The notes beneath the pieces are model-generated. The model ran no database searches and was not told the DNA's origin. It saw nothing but the letters and a program-made list of their open reading frames with translations. The translations under genes were made by a program, and so were the position numbers. Positions 18,418 through 27,008 of a stretch of DNA of 64,000 nucleotides are shown here, piece after piece; the stretch's first letter is position 1, and each line of letters starts with the position of its first letter. Source of the DNA: Allobosea lupini (GTDB taxonomy: Bacteria; Pseudomonadota; Alphaproteobacteria; Rhizobiales; Beijerinckiaceae); contig NZ_FOAN01000005.1 of the NCBI RefSeq assembly GCF_900109525.1, forward strand, positions 372,001 through 436,000. Direction: 5' to 3'.

Positions 18418-19431
18418 TCAGGCTTCTGCGCTCGAACCCCGCGGTATCTGGCGCAAATCCAGCACGGCCGAGAGCTCGCGCGGGTCTCTCCCACTCATGC
18501 GGGCAAGCACCATCGCGGCGAGCCGCGCGCCGACCTCGGCCGGCGGCAGTTCCAAGGTCGTTAGCCCCGGCCGCGCATAGGAAGCGGCGGGAATGTTGTC
18601 ATGGCCGGTGACCGCGATATCCGGACCGATGGCGAGGCCGGCCTCGACCACGGCCTGCATCGCTCCCAGCGCCATCCGGTCGGTGGCACAGACGAGAGCC
18701 GTTGGCGGCTGGCTTCCAGCCAGCAGCTCGGCGGCGAGGCGGTGGCCGTCCGCTTCGGTCGGCTCGCCTTCGACGAAGAGCCGCTGCACGTCCTCCTCGA
18801 AGCCGGCTTCGATCATCGCCTGCCGCCAGCCCGCGGCGCGCAGCGTCGCGAAGGTGAGGTAGGACGGCGCCGACAGATGCGCGATCCGGCGATGCCCCAG
18901 GCCGATCAGGCGCGTCGTCAGCGTCCTGAAGCCGGCCTGCCCATCGCCGTCGACGAAGGCGTAGGGCCGCTTGGTCTCGGTCCGGCCATGGCAGATGAAG
19001 GGAACGCCCTTCGCCTCGAGATAGGCGACGCGCTCGTCCTTGCGGCGGGTACGGGCGAGGATGAATGCGTCGGCGCGGCCGCTCTCCACCAGCCGGCGAT
19101 AGGTCGCCATCTCCTCGAGGCCGGGGCGGGCCGCGAGCAGGATGAGGTCGTGCTGCTCGGCCGCGAGCTTTTCCCCGATCGCCGCCAGCAGCTCCGCAAA
19201 AACCGGCTCGTGGAAATGCCCGGGCTGCGCCGGCATGACGAAGGCGACGGTCTCGCCTGTGCCCTTGCGCAGGCGGCGTGCGGCGCTGTGCGGACGGTAA
19301 TTGGCTTCGCGCGCCGCATGCCGGACGCGCTCGCGCGTCGATTGGGCAACGTCCGGATAGTCGTCGAGAGCTCGCGACACTGTGGTGACCGAGAGCCCCA
19401 GATTCCGCGCAAGGTCCTTCAGAGAGCTCAA
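18418..19431 (-). CDS. LacI-family transcriptional regulator
   Basis: A 337-residue repressor. The N-terminal HTH reads SLKDLARNLGLSVTTVSRAL and is followed by a hinge helix (YRPHSAARRLRKG) and a periplasmic-binding-like sugar sensor domain. The best start is a TTG at 19431, preceded by GGAG; no ATG or GTG fits better. A 16-bp palindrome at 19440-19455 lies 9 bp upstream of the start, so autoregulation is very likely. All downstream genes to 12981 are on the same strand with small gaps, so this repressor probably controls the whole sugar operon. Confidence 0.88.
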   Translation of the reverse strand: MSSLKDLARNLGLSVTTVSRALDDYPDVAQSTRERVRHAAREANYRPHSAARRLRKGTGETVAFVMPAQPGHFHEPVFAELLAAIGEKLAAEQHDLILLAARPGLEEMATYRRLVESGRADAFILARTRRKDERVAYLEAKGVPFICHGRTETKRPYAFVDGDGQAGFRTLTTRLIGLGHRRIAHLSAPSYLTFATLRAAGWRQAMIEAGFEEDVQRLFVEGEPTEADGHRLAAELLAGSQPPTALVCATDRMALGAMQAVVEAGLAIGPDIAVTGHDNIPAASYARPGLTTLELPPAEVGARLAAMVLARMSGRDPRELSAVLDLRQIPRGSSAEA

Positions 19432-19439
19432 AACAGGTC

Positions 19440-19455
19440 TCCAAAACGTTTTGGA
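19440..19455. promoter_or_regulatory. LacI-type operator
   Basis: TCCAAAACGTTTTGGA is a perfect 16-bp palindrome with the central CG typical of LacI/GalR family operators. It sits immediately before the LacI-family gene, where a bound repressor would block transcription of the whole operon. Confidence 0.8.
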
Positions 19456-19496
19456 AAACTATCGTGCCGATAGCGCAAGTCAACCCGCAGGCGTGG

Positions 19497-19682
19497 AGCG
19501 GAAGGCCTGATCGTGATCAGCCACGACATCTGCTACAAGACGCGGCTGACCAGCCTCGGTGGGCACGGCTATGCCCCATCTTCGAGGACATCGTGCCGCT
19601 GATGCGCTCGCGTGGCTTCTCGCAGGCCGAGATCGACGCGATCCTTGTCGGCAATCCGCGCCGGCTACTGACTTTCGTCTGA
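19497..19682 (+). pseudogene. Phosphotriesterase-family C-terminal remnant
   Basis: Two adjoining frames together spell the C-terminus of a phosphotriesterase/lactonase-like (PHP) protein: VISHDICYKTRLTSLGGHGY in one, then IFEDIVPLMRSRGFSQAEID and NPRRLLTFV-stop in another. The join is a one-base frameshift near 19573. Nothing upstream encodes the metal-binding N-terminal barrel, and the LacI operator lies directly upstream. This is a leftover of a deleted gene. Confidence 0.7.
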
Positions 19683-19691
19683 CTGGGAGGT

Positions 19692-20429
19692 TCAGATCGG
19701 CTTGCGTGCGAGTGCGCGCAGGCCGGCGACGATGGTCTCGACATAGAAGTCGAAGCTGTGCGTCATCGGCTTCTCGGCGCCGCCTTGCCAGCGGACGATG
19801 AAGGCGCGGTTGGCGAGCGCATCGAGATTGCGCGCGAGCCGCGGGAACCGGCCGGCGTCGACGCCGCGAATCTCGGCCTCGAAGGCGTTCGCCCATTCGC
19901 TGGCGTCCTCGGCCGGGCCGGGCGCGAGCTCCAGCGTGACATAGCCGAGCAGGCCCGCGACCACCGTATTGTAGGCATCGACCAGCCGTTCGCCGCCAAA
20001 GCCCGCGGATTCCAGCGCCGCAAGAATGCGTTCGACCAGCTCCATGTCGACGCCGGTGTTCGAAACGATCTGGGCGCCGAGCAATGGCGCGATATTGGGG
20101 TGCTTGCGCAGCGAGTCGCGGTAGCGGGTGAAAAGCGCGCGGAGCCAGCCCTCCCAGTCGTCGACTGCATCCTCGGCCGGCGGGATGGCATCGGCGAAAG
20201 CCATAGCCGCCACTGCACCGAGCACGGCATTGCGGCCGCCAGGCATGTGCCAGTACAGCGCCGTCGGAAACACGCCGAGCGCCCGTGCGAGTTCGCGCAG
20301 GCTGAAAGCCTCCAGCCCGCGCTCGTCGATCAGCCGCAGCGCCTCCGTCACGATCTGCGCGCGATCGAGCGCAACGACTTCGTCACGCTTGGGACGGCCC
20401 CGACGCTTTCGTTGCTCGGCTTCCGGCAT
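19692..20429 (-). CDS. TetR-family transcriptional regulator
   Basis: A 245-residue regulator. A basic N-terminus (RKRRGRPKRDEVV) precedes the HTH IVTEALRLIDERGLEAFSLR and ELARALGVFPTALYWHM, then a TetR-C type ligand domain. The ATG at 20429 was chosen; the frame stays open further upstream but into the divergent promoter region. The gene is divergent from a class III aminotransferase, with an inverted repeat at 20549-20565 between them, so it probably represses that gene and itself. Confidence 0.85.
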   Translation of the reverse strand: MPEAEQRKRRGRPKRDEVVALDRAQIVTEALRLIDERGLEAFSLRELARALGVFPTALYWHMPGGRNAVLGAVAAMAFADAIPPAEDAVDDWEGWLRALFTRYRDSLRKHPNIAPLLGAQIVSNTGVDMELVERILAALESAGFGGERLVDAYNTVVAGLLGYVTLELAPGPAEDASEWANAFEAEIRGVDAGRFPRLARNLDALANRAFIVRWQGGAEKPMTHSFDFYVETIVAGLRALARKPI

Positions 20430-20548
20430 GCCCTCCCCGGCGCGCGCTGCGTTCGATCCGGTTCGACTCGACAGGTCGCAATTAGCAGCCACATCGAGGT
20501 CGCGATACCTTGCAGCGCAAATCCTCACCGACCCCTCTCGACAAATAA

Positions 20549-20565
20549 ATTGTACATCGTACAAT
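20549..20565. promoter_or_regulatory. Inverted repeat, candidate TetR operator
   Basis: ATTGTAC-ATC-GTACAAT: 7-bp arms and a 3-bp spacer in an AT-rich part of the divergent promoter region between the TetR gene and the aminotransferase. Shape and position fit a classical TetR operator controlling both genes. Confidence 0.6.
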
Positions 20566-20629
20566 TATTTCCAGTGAGGCCGTGCTGTCGTGAGGCAGTG
20601 CGGCGGGGCAAGCTGGCGGACCGCGGATT

Positions 20630-21940
20630 ATGGATACGGCGCGGCGAAACAGGACGATCGACGACGAGCTCGTGGAAGCCCGGTCGCGCTATGCGGAGCG
20701 GCGGCCGAAATCGCTGGCCGTTCACCAGCGCGCCTGCGAAGTGATGCCAGGTGGAAACACCCGCACCGTGCTCTATCACGGTCCGTTCCCGCTCCGCCTT
20801 GCCCATGGCGAGGGAGCGGTTGCGACCGATGCCGACGGCCACCGCTACCTCAACCTGCTCGGCGAATACACTGCCGGCCTCTTCGGGCACTCGCATCCGG
20901 TCATCCGGGCCGCGATCGATGCGGCGCTCGATGGTGGCGTCAATCTCGGCGGTCACAACATGTTCGAGGCGGAGCTCGCCAGGCATGTGGTCGCCCGCTT
21001 CACCGCGATCGAGCGGGTGCGCTTCACCAATTCCGGCACCGAGGCCAACCTGATGGCGATCGCCACGGCCCGCGCCTTCACGAAGCGGTCGAAGGTGCTG
21101 GTGTTCCGGGGCGGCTACCATGGCGGCCTGCTGTATTTCGGCGGCGGTGGCATCCCGATCAACGCGCCCTATGACTTCATCGTCGCGCCCTACAACGACA
21201 CTGATGCGACGGCGCGCCTGATCCGGGAGAACGCGTCGGACCTCGCCTGCGTACTGACCGAGGCGATGATGGGCTCGGGCGGCTGCATTCCCGCCCGCCC
21301 CGCTTTCCTCGCCATGCTGCGCGAGGAGACGCACGCTGCGGGTGCGCTTCTCATCCTCGACGAGGTGATGACCTCACGCTTCGGCCGCAGCGGCGCCCAT
21401 GGCTTGCTCGGACTCCGGCCCGATCTCGTCACGCTCGGCAAATGGATCGGCGGCGGCATGTCCTTCGGGGCCTTTGGGGGGCGGGCCGAGATCATGGCGA
21501 TGTACGATCCCGAAAGGCCGGGCTCCCTGCCGCATGCAGGCACCTTCAACAACAACGTGCTCTCCATGTCGGCCGGCATCGCCGCGCTGACGCAGGTCTT
21601 CACGCCGGAGATCGCCGAAGCTTTGCACGCGCGCGGCGAGCGCCTGCGGGAACGGCTGAACGAGGTCTTCCGCAAGGCCGATGTCGCCCTCCAGGCGAGC
21701 GGACAGGGCTCGCTGATGAATATCCATGGCTTTCGCGGCCCGGTGAGCACGCCGGACGACCTCGCCGCCAGCGACGATCGCCTCAAGGAGCTCGTCTTCC
21801 TCGATCTGCTCGAGCGCGGTTTCTACCTCGCCCGTCGCGGCTTCATCGCCTTGTCTCTGGCCGTCGACGATGCGGCGACGGAGCAATTCCTCACCGCATT
21901 GCAGGACGTTGTCACGGAGCGCAGGCATGTGCTCGCCTGA
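20630..21940 (+). CDS. Class III PLP aminotransferase, glutamate-1-semialdehyde aminomutase-like
   Basis: A 436-residue fold-type I PLP enzyme. Landmarks: YLNLLGEYTAGLFGHSHP, FTNSGTEANLMAIATARA, GGYHGG (phosphate and ring contacts), LILDEVMTSR (PLP-N1 aspartate), LGKWIGGGMSFGAFGG (Schiff-base lysine) and AGTFNNN. The overall arrangement is closest to HemL-like enzymes, but it stands alone under a TetR regulator with no heme genes. It is therefore more likely a transaminase or aminomutase acting on a specific amine or amino acid. Substrate unknown. Confidence 0.8.
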   Translation: MDTARRNRTIDDELVEARSRYAERRPKSLAVHQRACEVMPGGNTRTVLYHGPFPLRLAHGEGAVATDADGHRYLNLLGEYTAGLFGHSHPVIRAAIDAALDGGVNLGGHNMFEAELARHVVARFTAIERVRFTNSGTEANLMAIATARAFTKRSKVLVFRGGYHGGLLYFGGGGIPINAPYDFIVAPYNDTDATARLIRENASDLACVLTEAMMGSGGCIPARPAFLAMLREETHAAGALLILDEVMTSRFGRSGAHGLLGLRPDLVTLGKWIGGGMSFGAFGGRAEIMAMYDPERPGSLPHAGTFNNNVLSMSAGIAALTQVFTPEIAEALHARGERLRERLNEVFRKADVALQASGQGSLMNIHGFRGPVSTPDDLAASDDRLKELVFLDLLERGFYLARRGFIALSLAVDDAATEQFLTALQDVVTERRHVLA

Positions 21941-22175
21941 GCGGGCGTGACTATATTCACCGCAGGGCGGCCTGTTCTCGGTGGAACCACCTCGAAATCG
22001 GATTGCCGACGATCATGCCGATAGCTCGCCTCAATCGGCCTCGTACAGGGCTTTGGATGACCGCCACTCACATGCATGGCCGATTGCCATGCTGTCTCAT
22101 CGGGCGCGTTGGCGTTCCAGACGCCGCAAGCATGCCACCTTGCGGTCACTGAACCTGTTCATCGAGTTCCGTCAT

Positions 22176-24020
22176 CTAAGGAGTGCCGAAGATCGTGGCA
22201 CCGGTGTCGGCCGTGCCGACAGACGAGCGGAAGGCCTCGAACAGTTCGCGCCCGACGCCGCGATGGGACGGAGCGAGATCGGCCTCTGCCGGCGTGCGGC
22301 GCACCCATTCCCGCGGGTCGACCAGCGCCGTCAGCGTGCCGGCGACCGCATCGACGCGGATCAGGTCGCCATCGCGGATCAATGCGATGGGCCCGCCATT
22401 GGCGGCTTCCGGCGTGACATGGATCGCCGCCGGCACCTTGCCGGAGGCGCCGGAGAGCCGCCCGTCGGTGACCAGCGCGACCTTGAGGCCGCGATCCTGC
22501 AGCACGCCTAGCGGCGGCATCAGCTTGTGGAGCTCCGGCATGCCGTTGGCGCGCGGGCCCTGGAAGCGCACCACGGCGACGAGGTCCCCCGTCAGCTCGC
22601 CGGCTTTGAAGGCGACCTGCAGCGCTTCCTGGCTGTGGAAGACGCGCGCTGGCGCCTCGACGACATGGCGCTCCTTCGCGATGGCGGAGGTCTTGATCAC
22701 GGCGCGGCCGAGATCACCGGTCAGGAGGGTCAGGCCGCCGGTCGGCTGGAAAGGCGCCGCCACGCCGCGCAGCACGGTCTCGTCACCGCTGGCGACGGCG
22801 CCGTCGCGCCAGGCGAGGCTGCCGTCTGGCGCCAGCACCGGTTCCCGGACATAGGCATCGAGCCCCTGCCCCAGGACCGTCTCGACATCGCGATGCAGCA
22901 GCCCGCCGCCAAGCAGCTCGCGGATGACGAATCCCATGCCGCCGGCGGCATGGAAATGGTTCACATCGGCCTTGCCGTTTGGATAGATGCGCGTCAGCAA
23001 CGGCGTCACCGGCGCGAGATCGGAAAAATCGTCCCAGGTCAGGCGGATGCCGGCCGCCGCCGCCATGGCGACGAGATGCATGGTATGGTTGGTCGAGCCG
23101 CCGGTGGCGTGCAGCCCGACCATGCCGTTGACGAAGGCGCGCTCGTCCAGCATCCGGCCGACCGGCTTGTACTCGTTGCCGAGCGCGGTGATCGCCATCG
23201 CCCGCTCGGTAGCAGCCTTGGTCAGGGCCTCGCGCAACGGCGTGTTGGGGTTGACGAAGGAGGCGCCCGGCAGGTGCAGCCCCATGATCTCCATCACCAT
23301 CTGATTGGTATTGGCGGTGCCGTAGAAGGTGCACGTGCCGGGGCCGTGATAGGAGCGCGATTCCGCTTCGAGCAGCGCGTCGCGGTCGACCTTACCCTCG
23401 GCGAAGAGCTGGCGTACCCGCGATTTCTCGTCATTGGAGAGGCCTGAGGTCATCGGCCCGGCGGGGATGAACACGGCCGGCAGATGGCCGAAGGAAAGCG
23501 CGCCGATGACGAGGCCGGGCACGATCTTGTCGCAGATGCCGAGAAAGACCGCGGCATCGAAGGTCTGGTGCGAAAGCGAGACCGCAGTCGCCAGCGCGAT
23601 GACGTCGCGCGAAAACAGCGAGAGCTCCATCCCGGCCTCGCCTTGGGTAATGCCGTCGCACATGGCGGGCACGCCGCCCGCGACCTGCGCCACGCCACCG
23701 GCTGCACGCGCTGCGGCGCGGATCACCTCCGGAAAGTTCTCGTAGGGCTGGTGGGCCGAGAGCATGTCGTTATAGGCGGTGACGATGGCAAGATTGGCAC
23801 CGACGCCGGCCCGCAGCATGGCCTTGTCCCCGGGCCCGCAGGCGGCGAAGCCGTGAGCCTGGTTGGCGCAGCCCAGCCGCTGGCGGCGCGGCCCTGCTGC
23901 TGCCGCGGCCTCCACCCCATCCAGATAGTGTTGCCGCGCATCGTGTGAGCGGCGCACGATCCGTTCCGTGACCTCGCCGACGCGGGCGTTCAGAAGAGAA
24001 TTGTTGGCTTGGGTGGTCAT
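22176..24020 (-). CDS. edd: 6-phosphogluconate dehydratase (Entner-Doudoroff)
   Basis: A 614-residue IlvD/Edd-family Fe-S dehydratase of the length typical of Edd. It starts with the family N-terminus ([17 protein letters not shown]) and contains [26 protein letters not shown] and ICDKIVPG (cluster-binding cysteines), [31 protein letters not shown] and [19 protein letters not shown]. It converts 6-phosphogluconate to KDPG. It is the last gene of the frcR-fucU-frcK-zwf-edd run, 59 bp after zwf. No eda (KDPG aldolase) follows within the window; the 235 bp downstream to the aminotransferase hold nothing recognisable. Confidence 0.95.
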   Translation of the reverse strand: MTTQANNSLLNARVGEVTERIVRRSHDARQHYLDGVEAAAAAGPRRQRLGCANQAHGFAACGPGDKAMLRAGVGANLAIVTAYNDMLSAHQPYENFPEVIRAAARAAGGVAQVAGGVPAMCDGITQGEAGMELSLFSRDVIALATAVSLSHQTFDAAVFLGICDKIVPGLVIGALSFGHLPAVFIPAGPMTSGLSNDEKSRVRQLFAEGKVDRDALLEAESRSYHGPGTCTFYGTANTNQMVMEIMGLHLPGASFVNPNTPLREALTKAATERAMAITALGNEYKPVGRMLDERAFVNGMVGLHATGGSTNHTMHLVAMAAAAGIRLTWDDFSDLAPVTPLLTRIYPNGKADVNHFHAAGGMGFVIRELLGGGLLHRDVETVLGQGLDAYVREPVLAPDGSLAWRDGAVASGDETVLRGVAAPFQPTGGLTLLTGDLGRAVIKTSAIAKERHVVEAPARVFHSQEALQVAFKAGELTGDLVAVVRFQGPRANGMPELHKLMPPLGVLQDRGLKVALVTDGRLSGASGKVPAAIHVTPEAANGGPIALIRDGDLIRVDAVAGTLTALVDPREWVRRTPAEADLAPSHRGVGRELFEAFRSSVGTADTGATIFGTP

Positions 24021-24079
24021 CGAGACCTCCTGGCAAGTTTAATCCACTATGACCGCTGCACGGGCATCGCGTAGGAACG

Positions 24080-25558
24080 TCACGCTCCGTCCTCCTGCCA
24101 GGTCCGGCCATCGCGCTCGATCAATGCGATCGAGGCGGAAGGTCCCCATGTGCCGGCAGTATAAGGGCGCGGCTGCTCATTCAGATTGCGCCACGCTTCC
24201 AGGATAGGGTCGACCCATCGCCAAGCGGCCTCGACCTCGTCGCGACGCATGAACAATGTTTGGTTGCCGCGGACCACATCGAGAATAAGCCGCTCATATG
24301 CATCGGGATTGCGGACCTTGAAGGCTTCGGCGAAGCTCATATCGAGCGGGACATGGCTGAGGCGGATGCCGCCGGGACCGGGATCCTTGATCATCAGCCA
24401 AAGCTTGACGCCTTCGTCCGGCTGCAGGCGAATGACCAGGCGGTTTGGTCGGATCTGTCCGACCTGCTCGCTGAAAGCCGAGTGCGGCACCGGCCGGAAG
24501 CCGACGACGATTTCCGAGACGCGCGTCGCAAGGCGCTTGCCGATGCGCAGATAGAAGGGCACGCCGGCCCACCGCCAGTTCGCAACCTCCGCCTTCAGAG
24601 CGACGAAGGTCTCCGTCTGGCTGAGGTTCGATCCGAGCTCGTCAAGATACCCTGACACCGCTCCGCCTGCCGAGGCGCCGGCGCGATACTGGCCGCGCAC
24701 CGTGAGGCTCGCGGCATTGCGTTCATCGATCGGCTTCAGCGCCCGCAATACCTTGAGCTTCTCGTCGCGGACAGCATCGGCATCGAGTGATGGCGGCGGC
24801 TCCATGGCGACAAGACAGAGCAATTGGAGCAAATGGTTCTGCACCATGTCGCGCATGGCGCCGGCCGTGTCGTAGTAGCCGGCGCGCTCCTCGACGCCGA
24901 GGCTCTCGGCGACAGTGATCTGGACATGGTCGATATGGGCGGCGTTCCAGAGCGGCTCGAACAGCGCATTGGCGAAGCGCAGCGCCATCAGGTTCTGCAC
25001 CGTCTCCTTGCCGAGATAATGGTCGATCCGGTAGACACGCTCTTCGGGAAAGACCTTGCCGATGGCAGCATTCAGCCGGATTGCCGAGGCCAGGTCCTTG
25101 CCGATCGGCTTTTCGATCACCACCCGGGAATCGTTGCGGGCGAGGCCGAAATTGCCAAGCCGCTCGCAGATCGGCCCGAAGAGATGCGGTGCCGTGGCGA
25201 GGTAATAAACCTGAATGCGGTCCGCACAGGGCGAGATTGCCGCCGCGAGATCCGCCCAGCCGTCATCTCCTTCGGCATCGGCGGTCACATAGTTCAGCCG
25301 CGTCAGGAAGCGATCGAGCTCCGGACCGGCCGTCTCCGAAGCCGGCACATGCTCGACGATGGCCGCGCGTGCGAGAGAAACGAACTCCTCTCTGGTCATT
25401 GCGCCCCGCGCAACGCCGATGATCGTCGCCTCCGGCGGCAACTGGCCAGCGAAATCGCGATGGAACAACGCGGGCAGCAGCTTGCGCCGCGCAAGATCAC
25501 CCGTCGCACCGAACACCGTCAGGACAAAGGGAGCCACCGGTATCACGCGGCTGGTCAT
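24080..25558 (-). CDS. zwf: Glucose-6-phosphate 1-dehydrogenase
   Basis: A 492-residue G6PDH with the dinucleotide site VFGATGDLARRKLLPALF, EKPIGKDLASA and the active-site RIDHYLGKETVQN. It oxidises glucose 6-phosphate to 6-phosphogluconolactone. The ATG at 25558 is favoured over one seven codons upstream because AAAGGGA precedes it at proper distance. It sits between the fructokinase and edd genes. The usual partner pgl (6-phosphogluconolactonase) is absent from between zwf and edd. Confidence 0.95.
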   Translation of the reverse strand: MTSRVIPVAPFVLTVFGATGDLARRKLLPALFHRDFAGQLPPEATIIGVARGAMTREEFVSLARAAIVEHVPASETAGPELDRFLTRLNYVTADAEGDDGWADLAAAISPCADRIQVYYLATAPHLFGPICERLGNFGLARNDSRVVIEKPIGKDLASAIRLNAAIGKVFPEERVYRIDHYLGKETVQNLMALRFANALFEPLWNAAHIDHVQITVAESLGVEERAGYYDTAGAMRDMVQNHLLQLLCLVAMEPPPSLDADAVRDEKLKVLRALKPIDERNAASLTVRGQYRAGASAGGAVSGYLDELGSNLSQTETFVALKAEVANWRWAGVPFYLRIGKRLATRVSEIVVGFRPVPHSAFSEQVGQIRPNRLVIRLQPDEGVKLWLMIKDPGPGGIRLSHVPLDMSFAEAFKVRNPDAYERLILDVVRGNQTLFMRRDEVEAAWRWVDPILEAWRNLNEQPRPYTAGTWGPSASIALIERDGRTWQEDGA

Positions 25559-25605
25559 GCAATCCCTTTCTGGTTTCAACCCCGAAGACTCATCAGCTCC
25601 GGCAA

Positions 25606-26565
25606 TCAGCCGGTGAGGCGCGGATGCAGAAATGCATCGACCTCCGCCGCCGTGGGCAGGTCGGCTCCGCGGCGGGCAACGGTGATGGCTGCGGCAGCTG
25701 TCGCGTAGGTCAGCAACTCGCCGATCGCTGGCAGATCAAGCGCTGCGATTGCGCCGGGATGAAGCCGCCGGGACTTCGTGAGCTGGGCAAGCAGCGCGGC
25801 ATGAAACGTGTCGCCGGCCCCGACGGTGTCATGCACCCGCACGGTGCGGCCAGGCACTGAAATGCTGCCCGCAGCGGAGAAGGCGGTCGCCCCTCCTACC
25901 CCCTCGGTCACGACGACGAGCTGGGCGCCACAATCGAGCCAATATGCGGCAGCCTCGGCAATCGTCACCTGCCCGTCCCAGGCAATGCGGACATCCTCGT
26001 CGCTGGCCTTGATCAAAGTCGCGGTACGATAGAAGCGCTCGGCCGCCCGATTCCACTGTGCCATGTCCCGGATCACGTTCGGGCGAAGATTGGGGTCGAC
26101 GCTGATGACGCGCTGCCCTTTCTGGCTCTCAGCCAGGGCCGCGAAGGCGGAACCGACAGGTTCGACAACCATCGTATAGGAGCCGAAGGTCAAAGCCTGG
26201 ACCTCCGCCGGCAGCGCAGCCGGCAAATCGGCGAGCCCGAGCGAGCGATCTGCCGCACCCTCGCCATGGAAGCTGTAGCTCGGCTGGCCGTCACGAGCGG
26301 TCGCGATGGCGGAGATGGTCGAGAGCCGGTCAGTCCGCACGAGGAACCTGTCGTCCACTCCCTCGTGAGTAAGAATTTCAGCGAGCAGCGTGCCAAAACG
26401 GTCATGCGAGATGCCGCCGAGGAAGCCGGTCTCGACCCCGAGCCGGGCAAGGCCAACCGCGACGTTGAAAGGCGACCCGCCCGCGACAGCCCGTGCCGGC
26501 ATTTCGGTGCCTTCGGGAGGGCCGACGAACAAATCGATCAGGGCTTCTCCGCAGACGAGGATCAT
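25606..26565 (-). CDS. frcK: PfkB-family fructokinase
   Basis: A 319-residue ribokinase-like sugar kinase. The N-terminus MILVCGEALIDLFVG and GGSPFNVAVGLARLG form the substrate pocket; the PfkB signature near the C-terminus reads DTVGAGDTFHAALLA with the catalytic Asp. In a cluster with a fructose-type ABC importer and a ROK regulator it matches FrcK, making fructose 6-phosphate for entry to the zwf/edd route after isomerisation. It overlaps the FucU-like gene by four bases. The sugar assignment rests on context. Confidence 0.82.
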   Translation of the reverse strand: MILVCGEALIDLFVGPPEGTEMPARAVAGGSPFNVAVGLARLGVETGFLGGISHDRFGTLLAEILTHEGVDDRFLVRTDRLSTISAIATARDGQPSYSFHGEGAADRSLGLADLPAALPAEVQALTFGSYTMVVEPVGSAFAALAESQKGQRVISVDPNLRPNVIRDMAQWNRAAERFYRTATLIKASDEDVRIAWDGQVTIAEAAAYWLDCGAQLVVVTEGVGGATAFSAAGSISVPGRTVRVHDTVGAGDTFHAALLAQLTKSRRLHPGAIAALDLPAIGELLTYATAAAAITVARRGADLPTAAEVDAFLHPRLTG

Positions 26566-27005
26566 GGCGCGGCCCCCGGGGTCGCGATGACGCCCTTGCG
26601 CAGGATGATGTTGCCGTAAAGTCTCCGCTCTCCGCTTGCGATTACGGCATAGGCGGCGCGGACGCGGTCGTAAAATGGCTCGCCGGCGATTGGCGTCAGC
26701 CGGAAGCCCGGTTCGCGTCGTGCAATGGCAGCCTCGAACTCAGCGAAGACCGGCTCCCGCCGCTCGCAATCGCCGAAAGCACAAGGGCGGAATGCTGCAC
26801 CGTCCACGGCCGCATCCAGCGGCATCAGCGAAAGCACGGCATCGAGGATTACCGGCGCCTCATGGCCGTCCATACGCACCAGCCGCCTGGCATGGGCGTC
26901 GGCAGGATAATTGGCGTCGACGATCGCGATCTCGTCGCCATGGCCCATCGCCCGCAGGAAAGCGAGCACCTCAGGTCCCAGCAGAGGAGTGATACCCTTG
27001 AGCAT
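26562..27005 (-). CDS. fucU: RbsD/FucU-family sugar mutarotase
   Basis: A 147-residue protein with the FucU opening MLKGITPLLGPEVLAFLRAMGHGDEIAIVDANYP (written here only as landmarks: MLKGITPLL, AMGHGDEI, VDANYPADAH) and the closing segment YGNIILRKGV. These proteins interconvert sugar anomers (fucose, ribose). In the frc cluster it may speed anomer exchange of incoming fructose or a related sugar before phosphorylation. It is 3 bp after the ROK gene and overlaps frcK. Confidence 0.8.
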   Translation of the reverse strand: MLKGITPLLGPEVLAFLRAMGHGDEIAIVDANYPADAHARRLVRMDGHEAPVILDAVLSLMPLDAAVDGAAFRPCAFGDCERREPVFAEFEAAIARREPGFRLTPIAGEPFYDRVRAAYAVIASGERRLYGNIILRKGVIATPGAAP

Positions 27006-27008
27006 GCC

